Notes under the pieces: model-generated
What the model was told of the DNA's origin: nothing
Database searches by the model: none
What the model saw: only the letters and a program-made list of their open reading frames with translations
Translations under genes and position numbers: made by a program
Part shown: positions 8,567-17,683 of the stretch, one piece after another
Position numbering within the stretch: the first letter of the stretch is position 1
Layout: the number at the start of each line of letters is the position of its first letter
DNA from: Desulfobacula sp.
GTDB lineage: Bacteria > Desulfobacterota > Desulfobacteria > Desulfobacterales > Desulfobacteraceae
Reading direction: 5' to 3'
DNA length: 64,000 nucleotides
Assembly: GCA_023701135.1 (NCBI GenBank)
Contig: JAMPXP010000015.1
Location: 62,001-126,000, forward strand

Positions 8567-10093
8567 TTAAACCTTTAGAAATTTTAAAGCCGGGCGCAGA
8601 TAAGCATATTTCGAAAAGGCGGACTGGAGAATGCCCGATTCATTTTTTGTAAAAAGGCCCATCCGGAACTGGAGTAGAAACCCGAAAGAAATGAGCAGTG
8701 ACCCGGTCACAAATTGACCCAGGGAATTAAGCTCAAAAAATCGGTCAAGCCCCCAGATGAAAGCTCCTGTAATCGTCCAGAAAGCAATTAGTGCAGTAAA
8801 AAATCCCGTCATGCCGGAAAAACTCGCTTCTCTTCTGACAAAAAACCAGACAAAAAGGTTTTTCCCCAAGGTGGCCGTACCCGTTGCAAGCACAGCTCCC
8901 CATATGCCGAGAACCGGGATAAGGAGGATATCGGCCGCGATATTATAAAAAGCAAAGATTTTGCTGTAGAGCATAATGTCCGCTCTTTCCTTCAGCATGG
9001 CTGCCAGGCCCAGAGGGGTCTGGAACGCATTGAGAACGGCCACAAAGAAGATAGTGCTCAATACCGGAGAATATTCGATAAATTTGCCGCCAAAAAAAAG
9101 CTCGATCATATCTTGGCCCAAGAGTACCACCCCTATAAAAAGTGGAATGGTGGTAATATAGGTAATTTTAATTAGAAGCTGGAACATTAGGGTTCGCTGC
9201 GCTTGTCCGGCATCCAGGCCCAGCGAAAAAAAGGCCGGCCTGATGACCTCGATCAGATAGGTCACGGGAAACATATGCTGGAGCATTTTTGTGATTCTCT
9301 GGCAGAATGCATAGGCGCCGACAGCTATAGGATTCATATACATTGCAATTATAAAATTATCAAAATCCGGGGCCAAGATGCTCGAGCCTGCATCATTAAA
9401 ATTATAGAAAAATGCGTAACGAACCAGGCGTTTCCTTTCCTGGGCGCTGAAACTGTTCAGCTTTCCGGCATCCACAGGGATCTTGTTCCGGTAAACGATC
9501 TGAAGTCCGGTAAACAATACAGCATAGGCGATCAGTTCAACCACGAGGACCGCCCAGAGAATCTTATCCGTAAAGAGAACAAAGCAATAGCCGATGAGCT
9601 TCAGCAGGGTGAAAAGACTGGCCATGGTCTGTGTATATTGATGCAGAAAATAGGATGACAGACAGGTTTCCATAAGGCCCCACTGGAAATGAAATACAAG
9701 AATGAAGGAGAATAAGATAAAATAATTCTTATAGGCTTCAATTTTTAGCAGGGGGGAGAGGGAATCCCAGAACAACAGGATCATGCAGAGTAGCAGGATA
9801 TTAGACAGAAGCCTGATCATTGAAGCCATCCGGTATAGTCGGTGGGCAATGATAAACTCCCCGTTGGCATAGTATTCCGGAATATAGCGCTGCAATGTAT
9901 TCACAAGGCCAAAGGATGCAAACAGCGCAAACTGGCTTATGATGGAATAAAAAAGGCTGTAGACCCCATAATCATGCTCCGAAATCAGCCTCACAAGAAG
10001 GACGGTTCCGAGAATTGAAAGCATCTGAGATGATGTTTTAAAAATTACCGTATATTTAGCGGCACTTAAAAGCCGTGTTTTTAATTCAGCCAT
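8567..10093 (-). CDS. Polysaccharide flippase (Wzx-like, MOP superfamily)
   Basis: This 508-residue polytopic membrane protein has about 12-14 hydrophobic helices. It begins with TRLLSAAKYTVIFKTSSQML and LVRLISEHDYGVYSLFYSII, the amphipathic start and first helix of polysaccharide-biosynthesis flippases. A late segment, LFFGGKFIEYSPVLSTIFFVAVLNAF, also fits the family. It would flip lipid-linked repeat units across the inner membrane. It lies between the frameshifted acetyltransferase and a Wzy-like gene, forming the expected flippase-polymerase pair of a Wzx/Wzy pathway. A MATE-type drug exporter is less likely given the context. Confidence 0.88.
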   Translation of the reverse strand: MAELKTRLLSAAKYTVIFKTSSQMLSILGTVLLVRLISEHDYGVYSLFYSIISQFALFASFGLVNTLQRYIPEYYANGEFIIAHRLYRMASMIRLLSNILLLCMILLFWDSLSPLLKIEAYKNYFILFSFILVFHFQWGLMETCLSSYFLHQYTQTMASLFTLLKLIGYCFVLFTDKILWAVLVVELIAYAVLFTGLQIVYRNKIPVDAGKLNSFSAQERKRLVRYAFFYNFNDAGSSILAPDFDNFIIAMYMNPIAVGAYAFCQRITKMLQHMFPVTYLIEVIRPAFFSLGLDAGQAQRTLMFQLLIKITYITTIPLFIGVVLLGQDMIELFFGGKFIEYSPVLSTIFFVAVLNAFQTPLGLAAMLKERADIMLYSKIFAFYNIAADILLIPVLGIWGAVLATGTATLGKNLFVWFFVRREASFSGMTGFFTALIAFWTITGAFIWGLDRFFELNSLGQFVTGSLLISFGFLLQFRMGLFTKNESGILQSAFSKYAYLRPALKFLKV

Positions 10094-10128
10094 CCAATTG
10101 TTCGCCGAAAATGCTCAAAGCCATGATT

Positions 10129-11451
10129 TTATTTTTCACCGATTTTTTGCATAGAACGCCCTTGTTTATTAAGCCGGGAATACATCATTGCCATGGCATA
10201 AAAATAAACCGGGAGCATGGTATCGTCATTGACGGGCATCCTGTTGTAGGTGAAAAAAAGAAAGACATAAAGGCCGGCAAATATGACATTGCCTAAAGCA
10301 AGACTCTTCCAGTATGGATCTGTCTCCGTCTTGAACCATTGATAACTTTTCACCATGAAAATTAAATAGACGGGTCCCAACAGAAGCGCTCCAAACAGCC
10401 CGTATTCGACAAGGATATATGTAAGCCCGGTCTTGCCATAGCTGTTGGTATAGGGAAGGAGCCGTTTATCAATCCGGGCGTTTGTTTTAATTATGGAGGA
10501 GACTACGGTGCCGGGTCCAAAACCGAAAAACAAATGGCCGACCCCGTTATTAAGCACCGTATTCATGGCGATCAGGGTGGTGCTGGCTCTCCCGCCCCCG
10601 CTTCCCTTGCGGCCGTAATATTCCGATGTTTCATATTTTTTGGCATAATCCAACACATAACCATAATCAATACGGCCCCCCCCGGTCTTCTGGTCAGGAT
10701 TGAGGGTTCTGATATTCATCATCATCAATATCTGGACGGAAATGGTTATTGTAAGCACTAAAACGGCGGCACCAATAAATTTGGCAGGCGAGACCTTCTT
10801 CCCCTTTATGTATCCGATATAGTAGATTGCCATAAAAGCGACGGGAAATAAAAAGAAAAGCACTCTTTTTTCACCCAGTATTCCGAAAGCAATAAAACCA
10901 AGGCCGATAATGGGGTAGATCAGCTTCTTTTTCCAAAAGATATAAAAGCCGGCCAGGTATCCGATGGCCACGATGGGGATGATGGGTGTGAGCCCTCCGC
11001 CATGGTTGCCGTATGTTCCTATGGTATTTTCAGAGATCCCTAAAGCTAAGAACCTTGTAAAGGATACCGGCAGTTGCAGAATAAATATGGCAAACAAAAG
11101 TATATTTATTTTTTTAGACTGGCGCTCGCTGAGGGGAAGGTTAATCAAGGCCAGATATAATATGTAGAATCGTAGGATGGGCCTAAGGCCAATAATCAGG
11201 CTTATATCCAGCCGGTGATTCAGGATTGCGGAAGCAAGGGCGACAACCGCAAAACCGGCGTAAAGAGAAACAAGATGAAAAGATAAGCGCGATCGACCGC
11301 TAATGGCGTTTTGAAAAAAAGAAAAACAGAATAGCAGATATGTTGAGAATTCGGTTGCAAGCGTGACTTCAGGAGGAATCAGCCCTGTTTCGACCAGGAG
11401 GTTTCCGAAGAAAGCAATGATAAAGATTGCATAGATAATGATCAAGGCCAT
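10129..11451 (-). CDS. O-antigen polymerase/ligase-like membrane protein (Wzy/WaaL type)
   Basis: This 440-residue protein has about ten transmembrane segments and one large periplasmic loop around residues 245-335 (from roughly LNPDQKTGGGRIDY to LPYTNSYGKTGLTYILVEYG). This is the layout of O-antigen ligase and polymerase proteins. The end of the loop has the NSYGKTGLTYILVEYGLFG signature, similar to the H/N-S-x-L-E-GLFG stretch of the family. It probably polymerises the repeat unit in the periplasm. Whether it is polymerase or ligase cannot be settled from sequence alone; the flippase neighbour favours polymerase. Confidence 0.8.
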   Translation of the reverse strand: MALIIIYAIFIIAFFGNLLVETGLIPPEVTLATEFSTYLLFCFSFFQNAISGRSRLSFHLVSLYAGFAVVALASAILNHRLDISLIIGLRPILRFYILYLALINLPLSERQSKKINILLFAIFILQLPVSFTRFLALGISENTIGTYGNHGGGLTPIIPIVAIGYLAGFYIFWKKKLIYPIIGLGFIAFGILGEKRVLFFLFPVAFMAIYYIGYIKGKKVSPAKFIGAAVLVLTITISVQILMMMNIRTLNPDQKTGGGRIDYGYVLDYAKKYETSEYYGRKGSGGGRASTTLIAMNTVLNNGVGHLFFGFGPGTVVSSIIKTNARIDKRLLPYTNSYGKTGLTYILVEYGLFGALLLGPVYLIFMVKSYQWFKTETDPYWKSLALGNVIFAGLYVFLFFTYNRMPVNDDTMLPVYFYAMAMMYSRLNKQGRSMQKIGEK

Positions 11452-11510
11452 AAAGGCATCGCTCCCTTACAGGAATATGGAATGGGCTTTTGAGCAGTTT
11501 GCATGGGATG

Positions 11511-12476
11511 TTAGCCTTGAGATTTTGAAAAACCCCAGATCAGACGGATCTGATTTTTGTTGAGCAGTGGTATTCTGCATAAAATAGTATCCAGGGACCT
11601 TATGGCGTTGGAAAGGCTCCGGCTATAGAAAACGGTACTCAGCTTAACAGGCATTAGCTTTCGGACTCCCCTGTAATAAAGATAAGTGAGGAGCGATGTG
11701 CGGCAAAACCAGGGCCGTCCGCCGGCGGACCGGATCTTGTCCGCCAGATCATTTTCCTTGAATCCGCCGGACATTGAGAAACGATAGTCTTCAGGAGAAA
11801 TGCCTGTTTTCTTGTGGCTCATATGCATGAAAGATTTAAGCCAGGTTTGCTTTGAATGATGCCAAAGCGGTGCATAGGCATCATCCATAAAAATGGTAAA
11901 ACCTCCCGGTTTGAGAGCTTTAATGACGGAAGCAAAAAAAAGATCCAGGTCAGGAAGGTGATGAACCATTGCAAAACCATAAATCACGTCAAACGACTCG
12001 TCTGGAAAAGGTATGGTATGAGCATCGATTGCAGCAAAACTTAAATTCTGGTGGTACTGATCAAGATCAAATCGCTCTCGGATATTTTCCAAAGCATGCG
12101 TCGAGAGATCTGAATAAATGAGGTGCTCAGGACTCATTTTAACAAAAAATAATTCTTTCACCGACTCACCATTACCAAGCAATAAAACAGTCTTTCCTTT
12201 TAAATTACCTAGTCGGTTAAACACGATTTTATTTTCAGGGGCATCGGGCGATTCCCACAGGGGCCAGACGCTATCGACGGTTTGTTTGGTGGTCACATCT
12301 TTTTTTGAGGCTGTATATGCCTTGTCATAAAAACTTCTTTCATCCGACCGGTCAGAAGAATCAACAAAATCAAATATTCCGCGAGCATTCTTAAACCTTC
12401 TTCCACAATTGCTGCACATCTCCAAATCCGGGGTGAAGACAGTATAATTCCCGCAACCCGGGCATATGATCTGCAT
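11511..12476 (-). CDS. Class I SAM-dependent methyltransferase with N-terminal zinc ribbon
   Basis: This 321-residue cytosolic protein starts with a zinc-ribbon-like unit, CPGCGNYTVF followed by MCSNCGRRFKNARGIFDFVD, holding four cysteines in two CxxC pairs. A Rossmann methyltransferase domain follows: TVLLLGNGESVKELF as motif I, DAHTIPFPDESFDVIYGFAM as motifs II-III, and VIKALKPGGFTIFMDD as the post-IV strand. The zinc ribbon before the methyltransferase is common in YcgJ/RlmA-like and sugar methyltransferases. In this setting it may methylate a sugar or the polysaccharide end. It is 60 bp upstream of the Wzy-like gene. Confidence 0.82.
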   Translation of the reverse strand: MQIICPGCGNYTVFTPDLEMCSNCGRRFKNARGIFDFVDSSDRSDERSFYDKAYTASKKDVTTKQTVDSVWPLWESPDAPENKIVFNRLGNLKGKTVLLLGNGESVKELFFVKMSPEHLIYSDLSTHALENIRERFDLDQYHQNLSFAAIDAHTIPFPDESFDVIYGFAMVHHLPDLDLFFASVIKALKPGGFTIFMDDAYAPLWHHSKQTWLKSFMHMSHKKTGISPEDYRFSMSGGFKENDLADKIRSAGGRPWFCRTSLLTYLYYRGVRKLMPVKLSTVFYSRSLSNAIRSLDTILCRIPLLNKNQIRLIWGFSKSQG

Positions 12477-12543
12477 TCTTAAGAATCCTTATTTTTTGAA
12501 TTATAAAACGCCTGAAAGCCGTTTCTTTTTCGGATAGGCCCTT

Positions 12544-13137
12544 TTATAGGGCTTGGTAAGCAAGAAACAAGGCTATCTTGAGGTATTCTTCGCAAGCCTG
12601 TTGTATTTTTGGCCAGATGAAGAGTTGGGAAAAGCCTTTGGTCCGGACATAGCGACTGCCCCGGAAGGTCAGTTGGTATTTTTCGTCCGGGAAAACCGTT
12701 TTTGAAATCAGGCTGATCCGCCTCATGTGAAAGGGCGAGCTGACCAGGAGGGCAGAGGTGTGGCCTGAGGCATCCATCATTTTTTTGGCTTCCAGGAGTT
12801 CCACGTGGGTGTTTTCATAGTAGTCCGGGTACCGGCTCCAGCCCGGTTGGACCGGGAGGTAAAATTCCGTGTCCTGTGTTCCGGGGTCGGCGTTGGTGAG
12901 AATGATGTTCCGGGCCGGGATGAGAATCCGGGCCGCATAGCCTTCTTCCAGGAGCTTAAAGGCTTCTTTTTTCCGCTCGGTGTAATCCGGGCCCACGAAT
13001 AGGACAACGATATCGGAGGGTGCCGGCGGTTCAGTATAATTCAGCCAGGCTGCGGCTGCCGTGAAGGCGACCACAAGACCAGCAAAGGCGACCGTTATAG
13101 TCAGGGCGGATTGAATGGTTTTGCCGGGATCTGCCAC
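12544..13137 (-). CDS. YdcF/SanA-type DUF218 membrane-anchored protein
   Basis: This 197-residue protein has one N-terminal membrane segment (ALTITVAFAGLVVAFTAAAA) and a DUF218 domain. The domain shows DIVVLFVGPDYTERKKEAFK, a central ILIPARN strand, the THVELLEAKKMMDASG segment and SALLVSSPFHMRRISLI, which carries the conserved S-x-x-x-H-x-x-R of the family. Family members such as ElyC and SanA affect envelope polysaccharides and peptidoglycan, but their chemistry is not settled. The start is GTG, 5 bp after the Sat-CysC stop codon, so the two are co-transcribed. Confidence 0.78.
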   Translation of the reverse strand: MADPGKTIQSALTITVAFAGLVVAFTAAAAWLNYTEPPAPSDIVVLFVGPDYTERKKEAFKLLEEGYAARILIPARNIILTNADPGTQDTEFYLPVQPGWSRYPDYYENTHVELLEAKKMMDASGHTSALLVSSPFHMRRISLISKTVFPDEKYQLTFRGSRYVRTKGFSQLFIWPKIQQACEEYLKIALFLAYQAL

Positions 13138-13142
13138 CTTTT

Positions 13143-14855
13143 TTATATGTAGCCTTTTCGGCTGAGCAGGACCAGGACTTCCTGGGCTGCTTCGTCTGGG
13201 GTCAGGGCTGTGGTGTCGATTCTCAGTTCCGGGTTTGAGGGGGCTTCATAGGGGTCATCCACGCCGGTGAAGCCTTTCAGGAGGCCAGCCCGGGCCTTTG
13301 CATACATGCCTTTTCTGTCCCGTTTTTCACATTCGGCAAGGGGGGTGGAGACATGGATTTCGAAAAAGCCGCCGTGGGCCTCAATGGATCTGCGGATGGC
13401 GGCTCTTGTTTTTTCATAGGGGGCAATGGGGGCGCAGATGGCGATGCCCCGGTTTTTTGTGATTTCCGAGGCCACAAATCCGATGCGCTTGACATTGATG
13501 TCCCGGTGCTCCTTGGAAAAATTCAGTTCGGAAGACAGGTTCCGCCTGACGATATCTCCGTCCAGGAGGGATACGGGCCTTGTGCCCAGCTCCAGAAATT
13601 TGGCGTACAGGATTTTGGCAATGGTGGATTTGCCGGCTCCTGACAGTCCGGTGCAGAAAACGGTAAATCCCTGTTTTGGGGGCGGAGGGCAGGATTTCCG
13701 GAGTTCTTCCACCACTTCCGGAAAGGTGGCCCAGTCCGGCACTTTCTTTCCGGCCCTGATCCTTTTCTGGATATCACTGCCGTTAAAGGAGATGGTGGTG
13801 GTGCCTTCGGGCGTTTCGCCGGCGATTCTGTATTCGTCTTCAAAGGGGAGGTAAACCATTTCCTCAAAGGTGATGACGCCGATTCCCAGTTCTTCGGCAG
13901 CGGTCTGGGCCAAGCGGGTGGCCTCGTCATAGGGATAGAAGGGTTTTTTTTTGCTGTCGCTTCCGGGGGAGGCATGGTCATGGCCGATGACAAAATGGGT
14001 GCAGCCGAAATTTTTCCCGATGATCATGTGGAGGACCGCCTCCCTGGGGCCAGCCATCCTCATGGCCAGGGGCAGGAGGTTGAGGACATGGGAATCCGGC
14101 GGGTAATGGGCCGCAACTTTCTGGTAACATCTCATGCGGGTGAAATGGTCAAAGTCTCCGGGTTTGGTGACCCCGGCCACGGGGAGCAGGAGCAGGTTGG
14201 CCTTTGCCTGCTGCATGGCCAAGAGGGTCATTTCAAACTGGGGCCGGTGGATGGGCTGGCGGGTCTGGAATCCGACAACGCGCTTCCAGCCGAGTTTCTC
14301 AAAGGTTTTCCGGATTTCGGCCGGGGTGTTTCGGATCTGTTTGAAATCAGAATGGATGGGAAGGCTTAGGGCCTGGATGTCTCCGCCGATATAGAACCGG
14401 CCGGAGGTGTTGTATAGATAGTCCACGCCCGGATGCAGCGGGTCCAGGGTGTTATAGGCGGCCCGGGCTTCCTTTTCCCTGTCCAGGGGCCAGATGTCTT
14501 CGATGGCCATAATGCCCAGCAGAAAGCCTTCCGGGTCCCTCAGGGTGACCGACTGGCCCGTTTCAAGGGTTGAGGCCAGGTTTTCCGGGATATCGAGGCA
14601 GACGGGAAGGGGCCAGAGTTCACCGGATTCAAGGCGCATGCGGTCCAGGACCGATTCATAATCCATCTGCTTCATGAATCCTTTTAACGGTGAAAACACC
14701 CCCGTTGCCAGGAGTTCGAAATCACAGAGCTGTCGGTCGTTCAGAATGATATCCGGCATGGCCGGGGCCAGGCTTTTGAGCAGGGCCTGCCGTTCTTCGG
14801 ATACCAGGAGATTTATTAGGGGGGTCGAATTCATAGGTGATGTGGTTTCGGGCAA
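13143..14855 (-). CDS. Bifunctional sulfate adenylyltransferase / adenylylsulfate kinase
   Basis: This 570-residue enzyme joins ATP sulfurylase (about residues 1-380) to APS kinase (about 395-570), so it can turn sulfate and ATP into PAPS. The sulfurylase part has GFQTRQPIHRPQFEMTLLAM, a variant of the QTRNPxHRAH nucleotide-binding motif, and FVIGHDHASPG. The kinase part has FCTGLSGAGKSTIAKIL as P-loop, LLDGDIVRRNLSSEL and ICAPIAPYEKTR. A single polypeptide of this order is used for assimilation or sulfation rather than dissimilatory sulfate reduction. The sulfotransferase 7 kb downstream is an obvious consumer. The start is TTG at 14855 with GGAG nine bases upstream; an ATG at 14834 is the alternative. 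Confidence 0.92.
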   Translation of the reverse strand: MPETTSPMNSTPLINLLVSEERQALLKSLAPAMPDIILNDRQLCDFELLATGVFSPLKGFMKQMDYESVLDRMRLESGELWPLPVCLDIPENLASTLETGQSVTLRDPEGFLLGIMAIEDIWPLDREKEARAAYNTLDPLHPGVDYLYNTSGRFYIGGDIQALSLPIHSDFKQIRNTPAEIRKTFEKLGWKRVVGFQTRQPIHRPQFEMTLLAMQQAKANLLLLPVAGVTKPGDFDHFTRMRCYQKVAAHYPPDSHVLNLLPLAMRMAGPREAVLHMIIGKNFGCTHFVIGHDHASPGSDSKKKPFYPYDEATRLAQTAAEELGIGVITFEEMVYLPFEDEYRIAGETPEGTTTISFNGSDIQKRIRAGKKVPDWATFPEVVEELRKSCPPPPKQGFTVFCTGLSGAGKSTIAKILYAKFLELGTRPVSLLDGDIVRRNLSSELNFSKEHRDINVKRIGFVASEITKNRGIAICAPIAPYEKTRAAIRRSIEAHGGFFEIHVSTPLAECEKRDRKGMYAKARAGLLKGFTGVDDPYEAPSNPELRIDTTALTPDEAAQEVLVLLSRKGYI

Positions 14856-14941
14856 TAAATATAGCTCCGCCCTGTCGGTTACATGGGTTACCGTGGGGAG
14901 CGCAACGGAGTTTCTTAGCCGCTCTGCTTGACAAAAGAAAA

Positions 14942-14965
14942 GGGGCTGATATAAAAATCAGCCCC
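14942..14965 (-). terminator. Rho-independent terminator
   Basis: A 9 bp perfect GC-rich stem (GGGGCTGAT/ATCAGCCCC) with a 6-base loop is followed on the minus strand by TTTTCTTTT. It lies 30-50 bases after the stop of the double PEP-CTERM gene and before the Sat-CysC start, so it should end the former transcript. Confidence 0.85.
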
Positions 14966-14994
14966 CAAATTATTACTTTAATATGTTGAAATGA

Positions 14995-16098
14995 TTAACC
15001 GGATATGAGGATTCGATTAGGACGGCCCAGCCTTTTTTTCAGGGCAATAAGGCCCACCAGGCCGGAAAAGACGAGGACCAGCGCCGACGGCAGGGGGACA
15101 GGGTTTTCCGGGATGGGGGTTACATCGTAAATCTGGGATATCAAATACCCCTGATTCAGGCTGTCGGTGAATCCGAAAAACATGCCCGAGCTGAGGTCCT
15201 GGGTCAGCAGGCCGCCGGTATAGGTTAAGCCGGCGCTGATCTCATAGTAGGTTAAAGAATCCAAGGTGTATTCCGTGATGGAAAGATCGGTGAAGGAGGC
15301 GGAAAGAAGGTTCCCTGCGGAAAGGGTCCCGGAATAATACGCATCGCCGGCATTTTTTGTGGCCGTCAAAAAGAAATCGGTCGGATCGATTGCGCTATAT
15401 GGGTTTCCAAGGGCAATGGCCGTGGCGTCTATGTTCAGCAATGTTCCGGAAAGCATCAGCCCTGCATCCGCAAACAGGTTCTGGACATCAAGATAGGAAT
15501 AGGACATGGACGCCGAGGCCTTTAGGGGCAACAGGAGCATGAGCCCCATCACCAGAAAAATCCCTAGGGTTTTTGATTTTCCGGATTGTCGTCTTCGTCC
15601 CGCCGTCAGAACAAGGCCGGACCCCAGGAGCAGCCATGCCGATGGAACCGGAACCGGTAGCGAGGATGAATCCGCTATCATCCGGCCGTTGATCCGTGCC
15701 GAAAAATCCTCTAACATGAGGGATTCCGTAAAAAAAGCACCATTAGTCAGCAGGGCAAGTCCCAGAATGTCGGCCGATGAGGAAAGATCCGGGCCCAAAA
15801 GCCAGGAAAGATCGCTGAGATTGCCGGAAAGCATGATTCGGGATGAGTTCTGGACGCCGGAGATGTCAAGCGAATCGTCACTTCCAGAAAATTGTATGCC
15901 TTGGCCTGGGGTCAATCCGGTGATGCCCTCAAGCCCGGTGATGGTTGCGTTGACGGAAAAGACCTGGTCATCGGCGTCATAGTCCAGGTATCCGTTGAAA
16001 TAGAGGGTTGGTGATGTTGTATAGGCTTCTGCCGCAGATACTGCCGTGAGACAGAAGATGGAAGCCATAAGGGTTTTAATCATTTTTTTTGCAAACAT
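14995..16098 (-). CDS. Exported protein with two PEP-CTERM-like sorting tails (tandem fusion)
   Basis: The chosen ATG at 16098 has AAGGCGG upstream and gives a clean signal peptide (MFAKKMIKTLMASIFCLTAV, ending SAAEA). The longer reading up to 16209 adds an unlikely leader. The first domain ends in PVPVPSAWLLLGSGLVLTAG plus RRR, a complete PEP-CTERM-like tail of motif, hydrophobic helix and basic cluster. Right after it comes a second signal-peptide-like stretch (TLGIFLVMGLMLLLPLKASA), a second extracellular domain, and another tail, NPVPLPSALVLVFSGLVGLI plus KKRLGR. Such tails are recognised by exosortase-type enzymes; none is visible in this window. It looks like two secreted proteins joined in frame. 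No enzymatic motif was recognised. Confidence 0.72.
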   Translation of the reverse strand: MFAKKMIKTLMASIFCLTAVSAAEAYTTSPTLYFNGYLDYDADDQVFSVNATITGLEGITGLTPGQGIQFSGSDDSLDISGVQNSSRIMLSGNLSDLSWLLGPDLSSSADILGLALLTNGAFFTESLMLEDFSARINGRMIADSSSLPVPVPSAWLLLGSGLVLTAGRRRQSGKSKTLGIFLVMGLMLLLPLKASASMSYSYLDVQNLFADAGLMLSGTLLNIDATAIALGNPYSAIDPTDFFLTATKNAGDAYYSGTLSAGNLLSASFTDLSITEYTLDSLTYYEISAGLTYTGGLLTQDLSSGMFFGFTDSLNQGYLISQIYDVTPIPENPVPLPSALVLVFSGLVGLIALKKRLGRPNRILISG

Positions 16099-16211
16099 CG
16101 GGTACCGCCTTCTTAAATTAAGGTAACTGTTAAAATGCGCATAAATCACGCGCTTAATCATAAATTGCCCCAAATAGCCTGTCAATAATGGCCCCGTCCT
16201 TCTTATCAAAG

Positions 16212-16257
16212 TTTAACCGTATCCTAACCGGACCCGGCTCGGGGAGGATGCTATAAT
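16212..16257 (+). promoter_or_regulatory. gspF promoter with two 11-bp-spaced CTAACC-type repeats
   Basis: TTAACC at 16213 and CTAACC at 16224 lie 11 bp apart and match the repeats found before gspG, the TPS operon and the response regulator gene. A perfect TATAAT stands at 16252-16257, 54 bp before the gspF start. The repeat-to-minus-10 distance is larger here (28 bp instead of 15), so this site is less certain than the others. Confidence 0.5.
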
Positions 16258-16310
16258 AGCCATTTTTCAGAGAGGACCCTGTTGTAAACAAAGAAAAGGA
16301 TCATCATATA

Positions 16311-17558
16311 ATGGCTGTTTTTGAATATACGGCCCTGAATGCCAGGGGCAGGAAAATTACCGGCATGATAGATGCCGAGAGCCTTGCTGCAGGGCAGCAA
16401 AAGCTCAAGGCCCAGGATATTTTTCCCATTTCATTGAACCGGCTTGAGGCCTCGGTTTCCAGCGGGGTTAAGGACCCGGCCCGGGCCTTCTGGAAAAAAG
16501 GGCCCGACCTTGATTTTTTTTCATCGGTCAAATCATCGGAAGTCACCATGATCACCCGGCAGATGTCCACCCTTCTGTCTGCCGGATTCCCTCTGGTCAA
16601 GGCCATTGCCACCCTTGTTCCCCAGACCGGTTCCAAGGCCTTTCAACGGATTCTGTCGCGGGTGAAGGATGCCCTTGAAGAAGGCAGCGGTTTTGCAGAT
16701 GCGCTTTCCGCACATCCCCAGGCCTTTTCCCCGGTGTATGTCAATATGGTCCGGGCCGGAGAATCTTCGGGCACCCTTGAAATCGTGCTGGAGCGGCTGG
16801 CCGATTTTTCGGAAAAACGGGAGGACACCAAGAAACAGATTCAGGCAGCTCTGGCCTATCCCGTGCTCATGGCAGTGATCGGCTTTCTGGTGCTTTTGTT
16901 CCTGCTGACCTATATTGTGCCGGGCATCACGAAGATCTTTACGGACATGAACCATGCCCTGCCCGCACCCACCCAGGTTCTCCTGTCGGTGAGCGCCTTT
17001 TTGAAATCCTTCTGGTGGCTGGTGATGCTCCTGCCGGTGCTTGCCTTTTTCTGTTTTCATTTCATCCGGAAAACAGACCGGGGCGGGGCCGTTATTGATC
17101 AAATCATCATTTCCATTCCCATTGCCGGGAACCTGACCAAAAAGCTGATCGCCGCGAGGTTTTCCAGAACCCTTGGATCATTGATTGAAAACGGGGTGCC
17201 CATGCTCACGGCCCTTGGGATCACCCGGAGCATTTCCGGAAACCGGGTCGTTTCCGACCTCATCCAAAAGGCCGCGGACGCTGTTGAACAGGGCGGCACC
17301 CTGGGCGGGGTCCTTGAAAAGAGCACGGCCTTTCCAAACCTTGCCACCCAGATGATCAAGGTCGGTGAAAAAAGCGGCGAGATGAAAAAAATGCTTGAAA
17401 AATCGGCGGAACTCTTTGAGCGGGAGGTTCAAAACGCCGTGGCCGCCGCCACCTCAATTGTGGAACCGGTCATCATCCTGATCATGGGGGTGGTCATCGG
17501 CTTCATCATCCTGGCCGTCTGCCTGCCCATATTCGAGATCAACGAGCTGATCCGCTAG
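16311..17558 (+). CDS. gspF: Type II secretion inner-membrane platform protein GspF
   Basis: This 415-residue protein is typical for GspF/PilC, with two similar T2SSF domains (about residues 75-195 and 275-400). It starts MAVFEYTALNARGRKITGMI, the classic GspF beginning. The signature GESSGTLEIVLERLADF occurs in the first half and KVGEKSGEMKKMLEKSAELF in the second. Three membrane helices surround about residues 175-210, 225-245 and 380-405. GspF is the polytopic core of the T2SS inner-membrane platform and contacts GspE and GspL. All other gsp genes are on the opposite strand, ending near 18.5 kb, with two genes between, so gspF is transcribed separately from its own promoter. Confidence 0.95.
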   Translation: MAVFEYTALNARGRKITGMIDAESLAAGQQKLKAQDIFPISLNRLEASVSSGVKDPARAFWKKGPDLDFFSSVKSSEVTMITRQMSTLLSAGFPLVKAIATLVPQTGSKAFQRILSRVKDALEEGSGFADALSAHPQAFSPVYVNMVRAGESSGTLEIVLERLADFSEKREDTKKQIQAALAYPVLMAVIGFLVLLFLLTYIVPGITKIFTDMNHALPAPTQVLLSVSAFLKSFWWLVMLLPVLAFFCFHFIRKTDRGGAVIDQIIISIPIAGNLTKKLIAARFSRTLGSLIENGVPMLTALGITRSISGNRVVSDLIQKAADAVEQGGTLGGVLEKSTAFPNLATQMIKVGEKSGEMKKMLEKSAELFEREVQNAVAAATSIVEPVIILIMGVVIGFIILAVCLPIFEINELIR

Positions 17559-17683
17559 GCCTCATCGTTTCTTAATCAAATCATCAGAAAACCGTAATCT
17601 GAAGCAAACAAAAAAGGTGTACCCATGGAAAGCAGGATTGAGAAATCCGTTGGGTCGAAACGATTAAAAAAAGGAGGTGTGGT

